Shown: positions 16,667 to 24,524 of the stretch, one piece after another
How positions within the stretch are numbered: position 1 is the first letter of the stretch
How the letters are laid out: each line of letters opens with the position of its first letter
Origin: an uncultured Eggerthellaceae bacterium
Lineage (GTDB): Bacteria; Actinomycetota; Coriobacteriia; Coriobacteriales; Eggerthellaceae
Reading direction: 5' to 3'
DNA: 64,000 nucleotides
Assembly: GCA_937892845.1 (NCBI GenBank)
Contig: CALBGP010000001.1
Coordinates: 62,001 to 126,000, forward strand
Made by a program: the position numbers and the translations under genes
Notes under the pieces: generated by a model
Databases searched by the model: none
Told to the model about the DNA's origin: nothing
What the model saw: only the letters and a program-made list of their open reading frames with translations

Positions 16667-18121
16667 CTAAGCCACTGTCTCCGCCGCAGGCGCCTGCTTT
16701 TCAGCATGGTCCGCAGAGCCCTTCTGCGCATGGCCCTTGGTCCAGCCGAGCTTCTTGCCGAAGAGCACCGCCAAAACCACAACCGCGATGGGATACAAGT
16801 AGCAGAAGAAGGCATACGGCAGGTAATCCAGGCAAGCCACACCGAGGATGGTCACCATGTAGATGGAACAGGTGTTCCAGGGGACGAGAACCGAGGTGAT
16901 TCCGGAGCTCGAATTGCAGATGTTGCTCCATACGGCACCCGGGGCTCCGTGTTTCTCGAATGCATCACCGTACATCTTGCAGGACATGGCAATGGCGGGG
17001 TACTGATCGGGCATCAGGACATTGAACACGGTGCCGCTTGCAACGGTGGTGGCAGCGAGGGAACCGAAGCTATGCAGCTTGGAGGTGATGGGCTCGATCA
17101 GGGAGTCCATGAGTCCCGTATGCTGCAGAATGCCCACGTACGCCATAACCAGAATGACGATGGAGATGGTCGGGAGCATTTCCTCAATGCCGCCCGTGGA
17201 GAACAGCTCATCGAGCACCGGGAATCCCGTCATGCTCACAACCCCCGTATTGGCAGCCTCAACGGCCACACCGAGGTCAGCGCCCTGAAGCACCACTGCC
17301 TCAATGAGAGCGAGAACCACGCCAAGGAGGAAGGACGGGATGGCGGGAACCTGCATGACGATGCAGACCACCATCACAACAAGGGGAATCAGAGTCAGAG
17401 GCCCGATGGCATATGACTGGTCAAGTGCGTAGAGCAGGTCGGAGACCTGAGATGCGCCGGCATCAGTCATGCCCGCCCCCACCGACGAGCCGATGAAGTA
17501 GTACAGACCCACAGATACCAGGCACACGGCGATGACGACAGGCAGAAACTTCTTGCACATGGCGAATACGCCCACCTTCGCCACCGCAGCGCAAAGCACG
17601 GGCCCATCCGTCAAGGGAGAGGCGATCTCGCTGACGTATGCGCCTGCGATGATCGCACCGGCAGCCATGCCCAGCGGGATGTCCAATGCCGCAGCGATGC
17701 CGATGAACGCAATGCCGATGGTGCCGGCAGCGCCCCAAGAACCCAAGACGATTCCCACGAGAAGCGTTCCGAGGAAGGCCACCGGCAAAAACATCTCAGG
17801 GCTGATCACGCTCAGGCCGTAATAAATCAGCGTAGGAACCGTGCCGGACATGATCCAGGTGCCGACGAGCATACCGATGCACATGAGGATGAGGACGGCC
17901 TCCATGGCATCAAGGATACCCTTCATCATGCCATCGAGCACCTCCTCCCAGGAATTGCCCAGATACATCGCAATGGCACCGGCAATGACGCAGCCTGCGG
18001 CCATGGGAATCTGCGGCTCAGTGCCCAATCCCACGACGCAGCCGAACATCACCAGCGCCAACAATCCGAAGGCGAGCATGCCATGGCGGAATTTGACTTC
18101 CTTTTTAGTCTTCTCGCTCAC
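16667..18121 (-). CDS. NhaC-family transporter in the carbamoyltransferase operon
   Basis: A polytopic membrane protein of 484 residues in the NhaC antiporter family, which includes Na+/H+ antiporters and the MleN malate/lactate exchanger. Family marks are GTWIMSGTVPTLIYYG, GSWGAAGTIGIAF and GAYVSEIASPLTDGP, the last replacing the usual SPLSDT-type motif, and NSSSGITSVLVPWNTC in the C-terminal half. The start is GTG 18121 behind GGAAAGG. Lying between the carbamoyltransferase and carbamate kinase, it occupies the place of the arginine/ornithine (ArcD) or agmatine/putrescine antiporter, which normally belong to other families. I infer that it exchanges substrate and product amines; simple sodium/proton exchange is not excluded. 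Confidence 0.85.
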   Translation of the reverse strand: MSEKTKKEVKFRHGMLAFGLLALVMFGCVVGLGTEPQIPMAAGCVIAGAIAMYLGNSWEEVLDGMMKGILDAMEAVLILMCIGMLVGTWIMSGTVPTLIYYGLSVISPEMFLPVAFLGTLLVGIVLGSWGAAGTIGIAFIGIAAALDIPLGMAAGAIIAGAYVSEIASPLTDGPVLCAAVAKVGVFAMCKKFLPVVIAVCLVSVGLYYFIGSSVGAGMTDAGASQVSDLLYALDQSYAIGPLTLIPLVVMVVCIVMQVPAIPSFLLGVVLALIEAVVLQGADLGVAVEAANTGVVSMTGFPVLDELFSTGGIEEMLPTISIVILVMAYVGILQHTGLMDSLIEPITSKLHSFGSLAATTVASGTVFNVLMPDQYPAIAMSCKMYGDAFEKHGAPGAVWSNICNSSSGITSVLVPWNTCSIYMVTILGVACLDYLPYAFFCYLYPIAVVVLAVLFGKKLGWTKGHAQKGSADHAEKQAPAAETVA

Positions 18122-18139
18122 GATGATACCTTTCCTGAA

Positions 18140-18168
18140 ACGAAGGGGCGCTTACGCAGCCCCTTCGT
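18140..18168 (-). terminator. Hairpin between the carbamoyltransferase and NhaC-family genes
   Basis: A perfect 10-bp stem ACGAAGGGGC/GCCCCTTCGT with a 9-base loop begins about 18 bases after the carbamoyltransferase stop. Only a short TTT follows on the transcribed strand. It probably allows partial read-through, setting a higher level of the first gene. Confidence 0.55.
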
Positions 18169-18185
18169 CCCACTGCACGTTCTTT

Positions 18186-19223
18186 TTACTTGCCGATCTT
18201 AGCGAGCACGGCCTCCATGCGGGCCTGTGCCGCGTCAGCAGCTTCCTTGTCCTCGACGGTCTTGGGGCACAGATAAGCCAAGATGGCACGGATGGAGTGC
18301 TCACGATTCTCCGCCTCAACCCAGCACAGGGAGCGGTCGCCATCCATGACCTCGTCGACGACTTCTTCGCCACGGGATGCAGGCAGGCAGTGCATGAACT
18401 TGCTGTCAGGACCAGCGTAGTTCATCATATCCATGGTGACCTGGTACTTGGGATAGAAGACGTCCATGTAGCTAGAGCCCTCTTCCTCATCATCATAGAG
18501 ACCGTACCACACATCAGTGTAGATGAAGTCGGCACCCTTGATGCACTCGATATCGTCAGAGATGGTGATGGTGCCGCCGGAAACTTCGCAGTTCTTCAAG
18601 CCGATGGCCAGCAGGTCGACATCGGTATCCACCTGAAGACCGCCATCGGTGATCTGATGACCCTTGGGGCCGAACTGAACGAAGTCCATGCCCATCTTCG
18701 AAGCGATGAACATGAGGGAAACGCAGACCTGGGTGGCATCGCCGATGAAGGCAACCTTGCAATCCTCGATCTTCTTGCCCTCAGGAAGGTTCTCGATCAT
18801 GGTCAGCAGGTCACCGAGCTCCTGGGTGGGATGGTTGAATTCGCTCATGCCGTTGATGACGGGGCAGCCGGCGTACTTCGCCAAGTCAACAACGTCCTTA
18901 TGACGGTCAACGCGGGCCATAAGGATATCGACCAGGCTACCCATAACGCGGCCGGAGTCCTCGATGGATTCGTGGCCACCCAGCTGGATGGTGCCGGGAC
19001 CGTAGAACTGCGCATGGCCGCCAAGATCGGTCATGGCCGTCTCGAAGGAGATGCGGGTGCGGGTGGAAACCTGCTGGAAGATCATGCCCAGCGTCTTGTT
19101 CTCAAGGATGCGCGGGTAGCGCCCGGCCTTCTTCATGGCCTTCATGGAACGGGCGAGCTCGATCATGTCGAGCAGCTCTTCCTTCGTGAAGTCGTTGGTA
19201 TCGATGTAATCCTTGACTGCCAT
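18186..19223 (-). CDS. Putrescine-type carbamoyltransferase (YGLY motif)
   Basis: A transcarbamylase of 345 residues that by direction should phosphorolyse a carbamoyl-amine to carbamoyl phosphate for carbamate kinase. Carbamoyl-phosphate contacts are STRTR at 53-57, HPTQ at 131-134 and HCLPA at 278-282. Where ornithine carbamoyltransferases have the SMG loop, this protein has VWYGLY at 238-243. It also has an added C-terminal helix from about residue 320. Both are hallmarks of putrescine carbamoyltransferase from the enterococcal agmatine deiminase pathway, and remembered enterococcal sequence agrees closely around LGMIFQQ and VFYPKYQV. N-carbamoylputrescine is therefore the likely substrate, not citrulline. 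A strong AAAGGAGG precedes the ATG. It is the first gene of the operon and divergent from the 7TM-LuxR regulator. Confidence 0.88.
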   Translation of the reverse strand: MAVKDYIDTNDFTKEELLDMIELARSMKAMKKAGRYPRILENKTLGMIFQQVSTRTRISFETAMTDLGGHAQFYGPGTIQLGGHESIEDSGRVMGSLVDILMARVDRHKDVVDLAKYAGCPVINGMSEFNHPTQELGDLLTMIENLPEGKKIEDCKVAFIGDATQVCVSLMFIASKMGMDFVQFGPKGHQITDGGLQVDTDVDLLAIGLKNCEVSGGTITISDDIECIKGADFIYTDVWYGLYDDEEEGSSYMDVFYPKYQVTMDMMNYAGPDSKFMHCLPASRGEEVVDEVMDGDRSLCWVEAENREHSIRAILAYLCPKTVEDKEAADAAQARMEAVLAKIGK

Positions 19224-19605
19224 TGTTTCCTCCTTTTAGGAAAGAATCCATCCGGTCGCACCGCACCTGAATCATGCCTACGGTGCAGTCGATCGCTTGC
19301 AGGGCACAAGATGGCGTCTGCGCGAAAAGTTGAACAGATAGAACGGGGTTTAGATTCGCAAACTTCGGTTCACTACCTGAACTGAACCGCCTAAGTCATG
19401 TTTGACCAGGTGATTTGTGAGAACAAGCAACAGACTGAACGGAAGCGATGAACCAAGTTAAACCATCCGCCTGCATGGAATCTCAACAACACCGACCGGT
19501 ATTAGCGCTATTATTTGCGACGTCGATTCAGACGCACCTGGCTCCAAGCCGCAGCGCGTCCGCTTCTTGCGGCGGATCGGCGCAGCGCACGAAAGGAACC
19601 TTGGG
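19224..19605. promoter_or_regulatory. Divergent control region between the carbamoyltransferase operon and the LuxR gene
   Basis: About 380 bases without a gene. It holds several copies of TGAAC or its complement between about 19330 and 19445, including the inverted repeat GGTTCA-10 bases-TGAACC at 19367-19388. A regulator encoded next door would be expected to bind here. I could not place a convincing -35/-10 pair for either direction. Confidence 0.45.
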
Positions 19606-20580
19606 ATGCCGATGGAAATCCTCTTCTACATCTATACGATTTCAATCATCCTGATCTGTGTTGCCGCTTCTACGGCAATGGTTGCTTCGTATTCAATTAC
19701 CCGAAACAGGCTTTACCTTTTTGTAGCGGGTGCGTTTCTGTTCTATTTCATTGACCTCTCGCTCATCTTCCAAAGCGAGTACCTCAATCACGGCGAACTC
19801 ATAGGCCAGGAATCGTATTACTCCATTCCGATGCCGCTACTGAAAGCCACGCTGGCACTTGGAGTGCTGGAATGCGCATGGGTGGCAATCCTTGATTACT
19901 TCGGGAAACTCAAACCGGGCATCGCCGCAGCTCCATGCGTCGTATACGTTGCGGTCATCGCATGTATCATCCTGTTCATGGACGAAGGCCCCATGAAGCA
20001 GTGGTGCTTCTACAGCATACGCGAAGCCTTCCTCATCTGGTGCATCGCATACATCATGTATTTGCGCAAAGCATCGGATTCGCCTGTCACCAAAGCACGA
20101 ATCCGCAGGCTGACACCCATCATTGCCGCAGCAGCCGGCGTCATCGCATGCATCATCGCCGAAAATACATTCATGATTTTGATATGGACGCCCTCAGCAG
20201 AGGTCATGAGATCCGTACTCCCGCTTTATCTGTCCGAACGAAACATCTCCGAGCACATCCTTGTGCTGATTCTGGCCATATTGGCCCTCAGGCGGTGCTT
20301 CAAAACATTCCAATTGCGACGCGGAGACACACCCCAATCATCGAAGGATACCCAAGAACAACTGGTTAAAGCGACAATGGACATATTCTGCGAACGCTAT
20401 GGCCTCACAAGCCGCGAACGCGATGTCCTCATGTGCGTGGTGGACGGCATGGACTACCAGAACACCGCGAGCAATCTGCATCTCGCCCAAGGCACGGTAA
20501 AGTCCCACATGCACAACATCTATCGGAAGACCGACACCAAGACAAAACAGGAATTGCTCCAGTCCTTCTGGCGAAGCTGA
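19606..20580 (+). CDS. Membrane-bound LuxR-family transcriptional regulator with seven-helix sensor
   Basis: A 324-residue protein combining about seven hydrophobic segments (residues 3 to about 245) with a C-terminal LuxR helix-turn-helix (about 265-324: LTSRERDVLMCVVDG, then GTVKSHMHNIYRKTD). No ATPase, receiver or PAS domain is present, so the membrane part is the probable sensor. The start is ATG 19606, eight bases after AAAGGA; the frame opens 13 codons earlier without a ribosome site. Such integral-membrane LuxR proteins are numerous in Eggerthellaceae and usually sit beside the transport or catabolic genes they control. Here it is divergent from the carbamoyltransferase operon, its likely target. 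Its stop abuts that of convergent dgt (TGATCA). Confidence 0.88.
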   Translation: MPMEILFYIYTISIILICVAASTAMVASYSITRNRLYLFVAGAFLFYFIDLSLIFQSEYLNHGELIGQESYYSIPMPLLKATLALGVLECAWVAILDYFGKLKPGIAAAPCVVYVAVIACIILFMDEGPMKQWCFYSIREAFLIWCIAYIMYLRKASDSPVTKARIRRLTPIIAAAAGVIACIIAENTFMILIWTPSAEVMRSVLPLYLSERNISEHILVLILAILALRRCFKTFQLRRGDTPQSSKDTQEQLVKATMDIFCERYGLTSRERDVLMCVVDGMDYQNTASNLHLAQGTVKSHMHNIYRKTDTKTKQELLQSFWRS

Positions 20581-21636
20581 TCAGAATGACCGTGACCCTC
20601 TATATGACTGCGGCACGAAAAGCGACTCGAACAGGCGCTTGGCATAGCGATCGGTCATACCGGCAATGTAATCCGTCACCGCCCGCATGTCATCCCCTTC
20701 GCTGATACGGTGATACTCTTCAGGAACCGAATCCGGGTGCTGCATGAAGTAATCGAAAAGAGCAGAGATCAGAAACGTGGCCTTATGAGCCTCCTTCATG
20801 ACCTCAGGATGACGATAAACCCGCTCGAAGAGAAACGAGCGCAGTTCGTTCATTGCTGCCCAAACATCATCAGACAACCTGATGTCACCGCACTCAAGCG
20901 AGTTCGCGACAAGATCTTGCACGAGGGTTTCTATACGGGATGAATGATCGGGCCCTAAAACCTGATGCGTGCGAGCCGGGAGCTGAGATTCGGTGAGCAG
21001 ACCGGCACGGATGGCGTCATCGATATCATGATTCACATATGCGATCCTGTCAGCCACGGCAACAATGCGACCCTCGAACGTTTCCGCGCGAACGTCACCA
21101 GTATGACGGAGAATGCCGTCACGCACCTCATACGTCAGGTTCAAGCCGAGCCCATCGTTTTCGATGACCTCGATGACACGCAAGCTCTGGACATTATGAC
21201 GATACAGGTCAGGCAATTCAGATGAATCATCCCCCACCCCGAGCCGTTGAGCAATGCAAGCTCGAAGAGCCGTCTCCCCTGTATGGCCGAACGGAGTGTG
21301 CCCTAGATCATGCCCGAGCGCGATAGCTTCGACAAGATCCTCATTAAGAGAAATCGCTCGGGAGATGGTGCGGGCAATCTGGGAAACTTCAAGTGTGTGA
21401 GTCAATCGCGTGCGGAAATGATCACCCTCAGCCGACAGAAACACCTGGGTTTTATGCGATAAGCGTCTGAAGCTTTTGGTGTGAAGGATTTTATCGCGGT
21501 CGCGCTGAAATTCAGTACGCAGAAAATCCGGCTGGGCAGAATTCAGCCTGCCCTCCGATTCAGAGGAAAATGAGGCGTCGGGAGCAAGGAATCCATGCTC
21601 GAAAACCTCTCGGTCCTCACGTTTTAACAAGCGCAC
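20581..21636 (-). CDS. dgt: dGTP triphosphohydrolase-like protein (HD superfamily)
   Basis: An HD-domain phosphohydrolase that cleaves dNTPs to the deoxynucleoside and triphosphate, affecting dNTP pools. It has 351 residues. Metal-site residues are His80 (RLTHTLEV) and His109-Asp110 (ALGHDLGHTPFGH), with a further Asp in VADRIAYVNHDIDDA. The N-terminal FRRLSHKTQVF is typical of the actinobacterial/clostridial dgt group. The start is GTG 21636 behind AAGGAGGT; the frame opens 30 codons earlier but without a ribosome site. In many actinobacteria dgt lies beside dnaG and rpoD; here that pair is more than 30 kb away. A stand-alone role in nucleotide balance is likely; the exact dNTP preference is not visible. 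Confidence 0.93.
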   Translation of the reverse strand: MRLLKREDREVFEHGFLAPDASFSSESEGRLNSAQPDFLRTEFQRDRDKILHTKSFRRLSHKTQVFLSAEGDHFRTRLTHTLEVSQIARTISRAISLNEDLVEAIALGHDLGHTPFGHTGETALRACIAQRLGVGDDSSELPDLYRHNVQSLRVIEVIENDGLGLNLTYEVRDGILRHTGDVRAETFEGRIVAVADRIAYVNHDIDDAIRAGLLTESQLPARTHQVLGPDHSSRIETLVQDLVANSLECGDIRLSDDVWAAMNELRSFLFERVYRHPEVMKEAHKATFLISALFDYFMQHPDSVPEEYHRISEGDDMRAVTDYIAGMTDRYAKRLFESLFVPQSYRGSRSF

Positions 21637-21688
21637 GGCAATCAACCTCCTTGGAGCGGCTGCATTGTCATTGTAGCGCAGCATGCAG

Positions 21689-21715
21689 CAGCGCCCCGCA
21701 TCAAACGGGGCGCTG
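21689..21715 (-). terminator. Hairpin between ppdK and dgt
   Basis: A perfect 10-bp GC-rich stem CAGCGCCCCG/CGGGGCGCTG with a 7-base loop lies 33 bases after the ppdK stop. It lacks a T tract on the transcribed strand, so it may stabilise the ppdK mRNA end or cause partial termination. Confidence 0.6.
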
Positions 21716-21747
21716 TGATCAAACAAGTGTATTCGCGCGGAATCAGC

Positions 21748-24465
21748 CTATTTGGACTCAATGGCAGCCTGAGCTGCTGCGAGGCGGGCCAAAGGCACAC
21801 GGTACGGAGAGCAGCTGACATAGTCAAGGCCGATCTTGTGGAACATCTTGACGGAATCAGGATCGCCACCATGTTCGCCGCAAACACCGCAAACCAAATC
21901 AGGATTGCCCTCATGGCCAAGCTCAACACCCATCTTGACCAATTTGGCCACACCGGGATCGATGGTGGCGAAGGGGTTGTAGGGCAGCAGCTTCTCAGCC
22001 AGGTACTGAGGAACGAACTCGGCCTCAACATCATCACGGCTGAAGCCGAAGGTGGTCTGGGTGAGGTCATTGGTACCGAAGCTGAAGAAGTCAGCCTGAG
22101 TGGCGATCTCGTCGGCAGTGACGGCGGCACGGGGCAGCTCGATCATGGTGCCGATGGGGATCTCAAGCTCAACATCGAACTCCGCTGCAACCTCAGCGAT
22201 CACACCGGTTGCAACCTTACGGAGCTTTTCGAGCTCTTTGACAGTGGAAACGAGCGGAATCATGATCTCGGGCTTGGGATCGAAACCTTCCTTCTTGAGT
22301 TCGGCCATTGCCGTAGCGATGGCGCGGACCTGCATGACAGGAAGAATGGGATACACGATGCCAAGACGGCAGCCGCGCAGACCGAGCATGGGGTTCTGCT
22401 CTGCAAAACCATCAATCTTCTCCATGAGGGCGCGTTTTGCAGCGATGACGGAAGCATCGGCGCCGGCAGCCTCGAGACGGGCGATCTCAACATCAAGCGC
22501 ACGCGGGCTTTCCAGGAACTCATGCAGCGGCGGATCGAGAAGACGCACGATGACGGGCAGTCCGTCCATGGCCTTGAACATGCCGTAGAAGTCGCCGGTC
22601 TGCGCCTCGAAAAGCTGGGCGACAGCCTGCTCGCGAACTGCAGGATCATCGTTGAGGATGAAGGTTTGGATGATCTGCTTGCGGTCGCCCAAGAACATAT
22701 GCTCAGTACGATCCAGACCAATGCCCTCAGCGCCGAAGTCGCGGGAAAGCTGAGCATCTGCAGGATTGTCGGCATTGGCACGAACACCCATGGTGCGGAA
22801 CTCATCAGCCCACTCGAGGATGGTATCCAGATCTCCGGTCAATTCGGGAAGCACAAGCTCCACAGCACCCAGAACCACGATGCCGGTGGTACCGTCAAGA
22901 GAAATCATATCGCCTTCGCGAATGACCACATCGGTTCCGGCGACGGAAGCCTCCTTCTTCTCAGCATCGATCTTGAGGGCCTCGACACCGCAGACGCAGG
23001 GGGCGCCCATGCCACGGGCGATAACTGCCGCATGGGAAGTCTTGCCGCCATGGCTGGTGAGAATACCCTCGGCCGCAATCATGCCGGCAAGGTCATCGGG
23101 AGTGGTCTCCCAGCGAACGAGAACGCACTTGCGACCTGCAGCGGCAGCAGCAACAGCATCGGCGGCGCTGAACACAGCCTCGCCGACTGCAGCGCCGGGG
23201 CTTGCGTTAAGACCGCGGGCCAAGACGTCATAGGTGGCATTCTTGTCGAACTGGGGATGCAGAAGCTGATCGAGCTGATCGGGGTTGACGCGGCAGACAG
23301 CCTCTTCCTTGGTGATCAGGCCCTCCTTCTCCATCTCGATGGCGATATGGAGAGCGGCGGCAGCGGTGCGCTTGCCAACGCGGGTCTGAAGCATCCAAAG
23401 CTTGCCCTGTTCAATGGTGAATTCGATATCGCACATATCGCGATAATGCTGCTCGAGGGTAACGAACACCTCTTCAAGCTCACGACCGGCATCCTGCAGA
23501 CCATCAACATGCTTGAGCTCGGCGATGGGGCTGGTATTGCGAATGCCCGCAACAACGTCTTCACCCTGAGCATTGACCAGATAGTCGCCGTAGAATTCCT
23601 TCTCACCGTTTGCAGGGTTGCGGGTGAAGGCGACACCGGTAGCCGACGTCTCGCCCTTGTTTCCGAAAACCATGCACTGCACGTTCACGGCAGTACCCAG
23701 ATCATCGGCGATCTTCTCCTTCTGGCGGTAAAGGACCGCACGGGGGTTGTTCCAGCTGCCGAACACGGCTTCGATTGCAAGGCGAAGCTGGACATCGGGA
23801 TTCTGAGGGAACTCAACTTTGCCGTCAACGACCAAGCTGGGATATTCCTCAGCGGAGACGTTCTCTGAGAAGATCTGCTTGAACTCCTCCACCAGCTCCT
23901 TGAGGTCATCGGCAGACAGCTCGGTATCGCTTTTGACGCCGCGCTCCATCTTCTTGGTGGTGATGGCGTTTTCGAAAAGATCGCCATCGAGACCCATGAC
24001 CACGTTGGAGAACATCTGGATGAAACGACGATAGCTATCCCAGGAGAAACGGGGGTTCTCGGTGTGCTTGATCAAGCCATGGACGGATTCATCGTTGAGA
24101 CCCAGGTTCAAAACGGTATCCATCATACCGGGCATGGACATGGGGGCGCCGGAACGAACGGAAACGAGCAGGGGATCCTCTGCGTCGCCGATGGTCTTGC
24201 CGATACGAGCTTCAAGGTCGCGGCGATAGCTCTCGATCTCATCAAGGGCACCCTCGGGCCAGGTGTTGTCGGCATTAGCGTACTCCATGCAGGTCTGGCA
24301 GGAAATGGTGAAACCCGGAGGCACAGGAAGGCCGATCAGAGCCATTTCGGCAAGATTGGCACCCTTGCCGCCAAGGACATACTTCATGTCCTTGTTGCCT
24401 TCAGTCACATTATTGCCCTGCGCATCCTTACCGAATGCGTAGACGCGCTTTACGTCTGCAGTCAC
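21748..24465 (-). CDS. ppdK: Pyruvate, phosphate dikinase
   Basis: PpdK interconverts pyruvate, ATP and phosphate with phosphoenolpyruvate, AMP and pyrophosphate. In anaerobes it works in glycolysis or gluconeogenesis, and its pyrophosphate links it to the membrane pyrophosphatase in this window. Its 905 residues are full length. Domains: N-terminal nucleotide-binding part (GGKGANLAEM); central swivelling domain with catalytic His478 in GGKTSHAAV, next to the regulatory Thr two residues earlier; and C-terminal TIM barrel ending with GVCGEHGGD containing Cys862. The start is GTG 24465 behind AAAGGAG, ten codons inside the open frame. The gene follows its own regulator ppsR after 59 bases. Confidence 0.97.
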   Translation of the reverse strand: MTADVKRVYAFGKDAQGNNVTEGNKDMKYVLGGKGANLAEMALIGLPVPPGFTISCQTCMEYANADNTWPEGALDEIESYRRDLEARIGKTIGDAEDPLLVSVRSGAPMSMPGMMDTVLNLGLNDESVHGLIKHTENPRFSWDSYRRFIQMFSNVVMGLDGDLFENAITTKKMERGVKSDTELSADDLKELVEEFKQIFSENVSAEEYPSLVVDGKVEFPQNPDVQLRLAIEAVFGSWNNPRAVLYRQKEKIADDLGTAVNVQCMVFGNKGETSATGVAFTRNPANGEKEFYGDYLVNAQGEDVVAGIRNTSPIAELKHVDGLQDAGRELEEVFVTLEQHYRDMCDIEFTIEQGKLWMLQTRVGKRTAAAALHIAIEMEKEGLITKEEAVCRVNPDQLDQLLHPQFDKNATYDVLARGLNASPGAAVGEAVFSAADAVAAAAAGRKCVLVRWETTPDDLAGMIAAEGILTSHGGKTSHAAVIARGMGAPCVCGVEALKIDAEKKEASVAGTDVVIREGDMISLDGTTGIVVLGAVELVLPELTGDLDTILEWADEFRTMGVRANADNPADAQLSRDFGAEGIGLDRTEHMFLGDRKQIIQTFILNDDPAVREQAVAQLFEAQTGDFYGMFKAMDGLPVIVRLLDPPLHEFLESPRALDVEIARLEAAGADASVIAAKRALMEKIDGFAEQNPMLGLRGCRLGIVYPILPVMQVRAIATAMAELKKEGFDPKPEIMIPLVSTVKELEKLRKVATGVIAEVAAEFDVELEIPIGTMIELPRAAVTADEIATQADFFSFGTNDLTQTTFGFSRDDVEAEFVPQYLAEKLLPYNPFATIDPGVAKLVKMGVELGHEGNPDLVCGVCGEHGGDPDSVKMFHKIGLDYVSCSPYRVPLARLAAAQAAIESK

Positions 24466-24524
24466 CGTTTTTCTCCTTTGCTTGTTGTCAAACATACTGC
24501 ACGTATGAAATATCCGGAAGAGGA

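Noticed and set aside
18186..19223. Assignment as ornithine carbamoyltransferase (argF/arcB)
   Set aside because: The ornithine-binding SMG loop is absent and VWYGLY is present, which is the putrescine type.
21715..23868. 717-codon plus-strand open frame opposite ppdK
   Set aside because: An antisense shadow of the dikinase gene with no family features.
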